Positions 6,170-7,606 of a stretch of 7,606 bases of DNA are shown here, piece by piece (the first letter of the stretch is position 1; every line of letters starts with the position of its first letter). The notes under the pieces are model-generated. The model saw nothing but the letters and a program-made list of their open reading frames with translations. It was not told the origin of the DNA and did not search any database. The translations under genes and the position numbers were made by a program. The DNA is from a bacterium (lineage in GTDB: Bacteria > Oederibacteriota > Muellerivitia > Muellerivitales > Muellerivitaceae). The DNA lies in contig JAICXI010000070.1 in NCBI GenBank assembly GCA_025980505.1, positions 1-7,606 of the forward strand, in the 5' to 3' direction.

Positions 6170-7606
6170 ATGAACTTGAACGGCCGGTTTTTTCTGGCGC
6201 GGTTGATCGGCGTCCTGTTCCTGGCGGCCGTCCCGTCAAGGGGCCGGCCTTCGGGGATCACCCCTCCGTCCCCCACGGACGAGGGCAGGGCCCTTCTTAA
6301 ATCCCGCGCTTACCGCCTGGCCATGGAACGGTTCCTCCTGGTGCAGGAAAAAAGCGAGAACTACATCGAACAGGCCCAGGCCTTGCGCTTGATCGGCGAG
6401 ACCCAGTTCCGGGAAAAGGACTATTCGGCCGCCTACCAGGCTTACCAGCAATCGCTGCATTTGTACCCCCTTTCCACCGGCGCCCTGGGGCTGGAATTCA
6501 AGTCCGCCGTCTCCTTGGTCTACCTCAAGAATTACAAGTCGGCTATCGCCAAATTCAGGGAACTGGAAAAACGCGCCTTCGAGCCCGATACGCTTTCCGA
6601 CCTCCATTTCTGGGAAGCCGAATGTTATTTCCAACTGGAGCAGTATGGGGACGCGGGCGGCGAGTATCAAAAAATCCTCGATCAGAATCCCCGGTACCGT
6701 TACGGCGAATTGATCGGCTACCTCCAGGCCTGGTGCTTTTTCCAGCAAAAGGATTATGAAAAAGCCCTGGGCGGCTACCAAAAAATCGTGGAAAAAACCC
6801 GGGAAGAAGCCTTGAAGAAGCTGGCCCTTTTCCAAGTTGCGGAAACCCAGTACCGGTTGGGACGCTACGCGGAGGCCCAGGCCACCTACGGGCAATTCCT
6901 CAAGGATTATGAAAAGGATTTCTTATACGTCCCGGCCCTTTACGGCCTGGGCTGGACCTTTGAGAAGGAGGGGAACCCGGAAAAGGCCATCGGGGCCTTC
7001 ACGCGCATCACGCAAGAATTTCCCCAACACGCCCTGGCGCCCTGGGCGGCCTTGCGGGAGGGGGTCGAGGATTATGCCCAAGGCGAGATGGACCGGGCCC
7101 GGAAGGCCTACAGCTTGGGACTTCAATTGTCCCCGGGCAAGACTCCGGCCGATATGCTGGAATATGGGCTGGGTTGGCTGGAATATGCGGATCAAAAATA
7201 CGCGGAGGCGGAGGGGCATTTTTCCAATGTCGTCCATTTTTCGCCTCCCAGCGACCTTCAGGGGGACGCCCGATACCTGTTGGCGGGATGCCTTTACCTC
7301 CAGGGAAAATACACGGACGCCAAAACCATTTATGGCCAGGTTTCGGAAAGCGGCGCGCCGTTCGACCTTTCCTTGGCCGCGGCCTATTGGCAAGGTTGGT
7401 GCGATTACGCCCTCGGGAACTACGATTCGGCTTTGGGGCGTTTCAAATCCCTCGCCCCCAAGACCAACGGCGATTTGAGGACCCGGTCCTTCTGGGCCAC
7501 GGCCGAATCCGAATTTCAATTGAAGCGGTATGACGAAGCGGCCGGCCTTTACCGGCGGGCCCTGGAGGACCAGCCTTCCGGCGCATTGGCCGTGAACTGC
7601 CAATCG
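6170..7606 (+). CDS. Exported TPR-repeat protein, 3' end outside window
   Basis: The frame is open from ATG 6170 to the last base (479 codons, no stop). An in-frame TGA at 6140 and no other start codon before 6170 fix the start, although the ribosome site is weak (GGAAG at 6150, GAG at 6156). Residues 1-24 look like a Sec signal peptide: Arg6, a hydrophobic core at 7-21, then V-P-S-R. No cysteine follows, so it is not a lipoprotein. After a Pro-rich linker (22-38) roughly eleven tetratricopeptide-type repeats run from about 66 to the end. Typical helix-turn-helix units are E-A-E-C-Y-F-Q-L-E-Q-Y at 149-159, Q-Y-R-L-G-R-Y-A-E-A at 227-236 and E-F-Q-L-K-R-Y-D-E-A-A at 448-458. Sequences like these occur in periplasmic or outer-membrane-associated assembly factors such as the YbgF/BamD type. 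The partner is unknown. It has its own promoter after the rpsA terminator, so it is not part of the rpsA unit. Confidence 0.88.
   Translation, partial: MNLNGRFFLARLIGVLFLAAVPSRGRPSGITPPSPTDEGRALLKSRAYRLAMERFLLVQEKSENYIEQAQALRLIGETQFREKDYSAAYQAYQQSLHLYPLSTGALGLEFKSAVSLVYLKNYKSAIAKFRELEKRAFEPDTLSDLHFWEAECYFQLEQYGDAGGEYQKILDQNPRYRYGELIGYLQAWCFFQQKDYEKALGGYQKIVEKTREEALKKLALFQVAETQYRLGRYAEAQATYGQFLKDYEKDFLYVPALYGLGWTFEKEGNPEKAIGAFTRITQEFPQHALAPWAALREGVEDYAQGEMDRARKAYSLGLQLSPGKTPADMLEYGLGWLEYADQKYAEAEGHFSNVVHFSPPSDLQGDARYLLAGCLYLQGKYTDAKTIYGQVSESGAPFDLSLAAAYWQGWCDYALGNYDSALGRFKSLAPKTNGDLRTRSFWATAESEFQLKRYDEAAGLYRRALEDQPSGALAVNCQS

Noticed and set aside
4245..6239. 664-codon open frame on the minus strand
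   Set aside because: It is antisense to rpsA and follows from its codon bias; the product has no recognisable domain and no start signal, while the plus strand encodes six clear S1 domains.
6091..6300. 69-codon plus-strand frame starting at ATG 6091
   Set aside because: It has no spaced ribosome site, overlaps the signal peptide coding region of the TPR gene in another frame, and its product is low-complexity and Pro/Arg-rich.

Overview
The window is a moderately high-G+C stretch of ordinary bacterial chromosome. All five genes lie on the plus strand. The organism is most likely Gram-negative: S1 has six domains and the last gene encodes a probable exported TPR protein. Shine-Dalgarno sites are clear, and four of the five genes have a purine-rich SD exactly 6 nt before the chosen start; two of those starts are non-ATG (GTG, TTG). 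The phylum cannot be fixed from the sequence. There is no sign of a phage, insertion sequence, CRISPR array, toxin-antitoxin pair or structural RNA gene.

Layout. (1) Up to 1202: the 3' part of an unassigned protein with an alpha/beta, glutamine-amidotransferase-like outline and a beta-rich module in its middle; it runs off the left edge. (2) 1203-1336: a gap with two small hairpins, the second followed by a T-run (weak terminator). (3) 1337-1966: a two-helix membrane protein with a bacterial PH (bPH2/DUF304-like) domain. (4) 1967-2092: a good sigma70-type promoter overlapped by an inverted repeat. (5) 2093-3205: aroF-type DAHP synthase with all catalytic residues. (6) 3206-3338: a pair of degenerate heptamer arrays in opposite orientation. 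(7) 3339-3989: a PlsC-family acyltransferase starting at TTG. (8) 3990-4202: the leader of rpsA, with two inverted-repeat structures and a plausible -10 box. (9) 4203-5921: rpsA, six S1 domains plus a charged tail. (10) 5922-6169: a strong intrinsic terminator, then a promoter for the next gene. (11) 6170 to the right edge: a signal-peptide-bearing TPR protein, cut by the window end. No gene-free stretch exceeds 300 bases.

How the genes fit together. aroF (entry to aromatic amino acid synthesis), plsC (phosphatidic acid synthesis) and rpsA (translation initiation) recall the widespread cluster in which aroF/tyrA/aroA, cmk, plsC, ispH and rpsA occur together in various subsets. Here tyrA, aroA, cmk and ispH are missing between the surviving members, and repeat or regulatory DNA fills the gaps. 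Separate promoters before aroF, rpsA and the TPR gene suggest at least three transcription units. I see no new multi-gene system; the points of real interest are the intergenic structures and the unassigned first protein.
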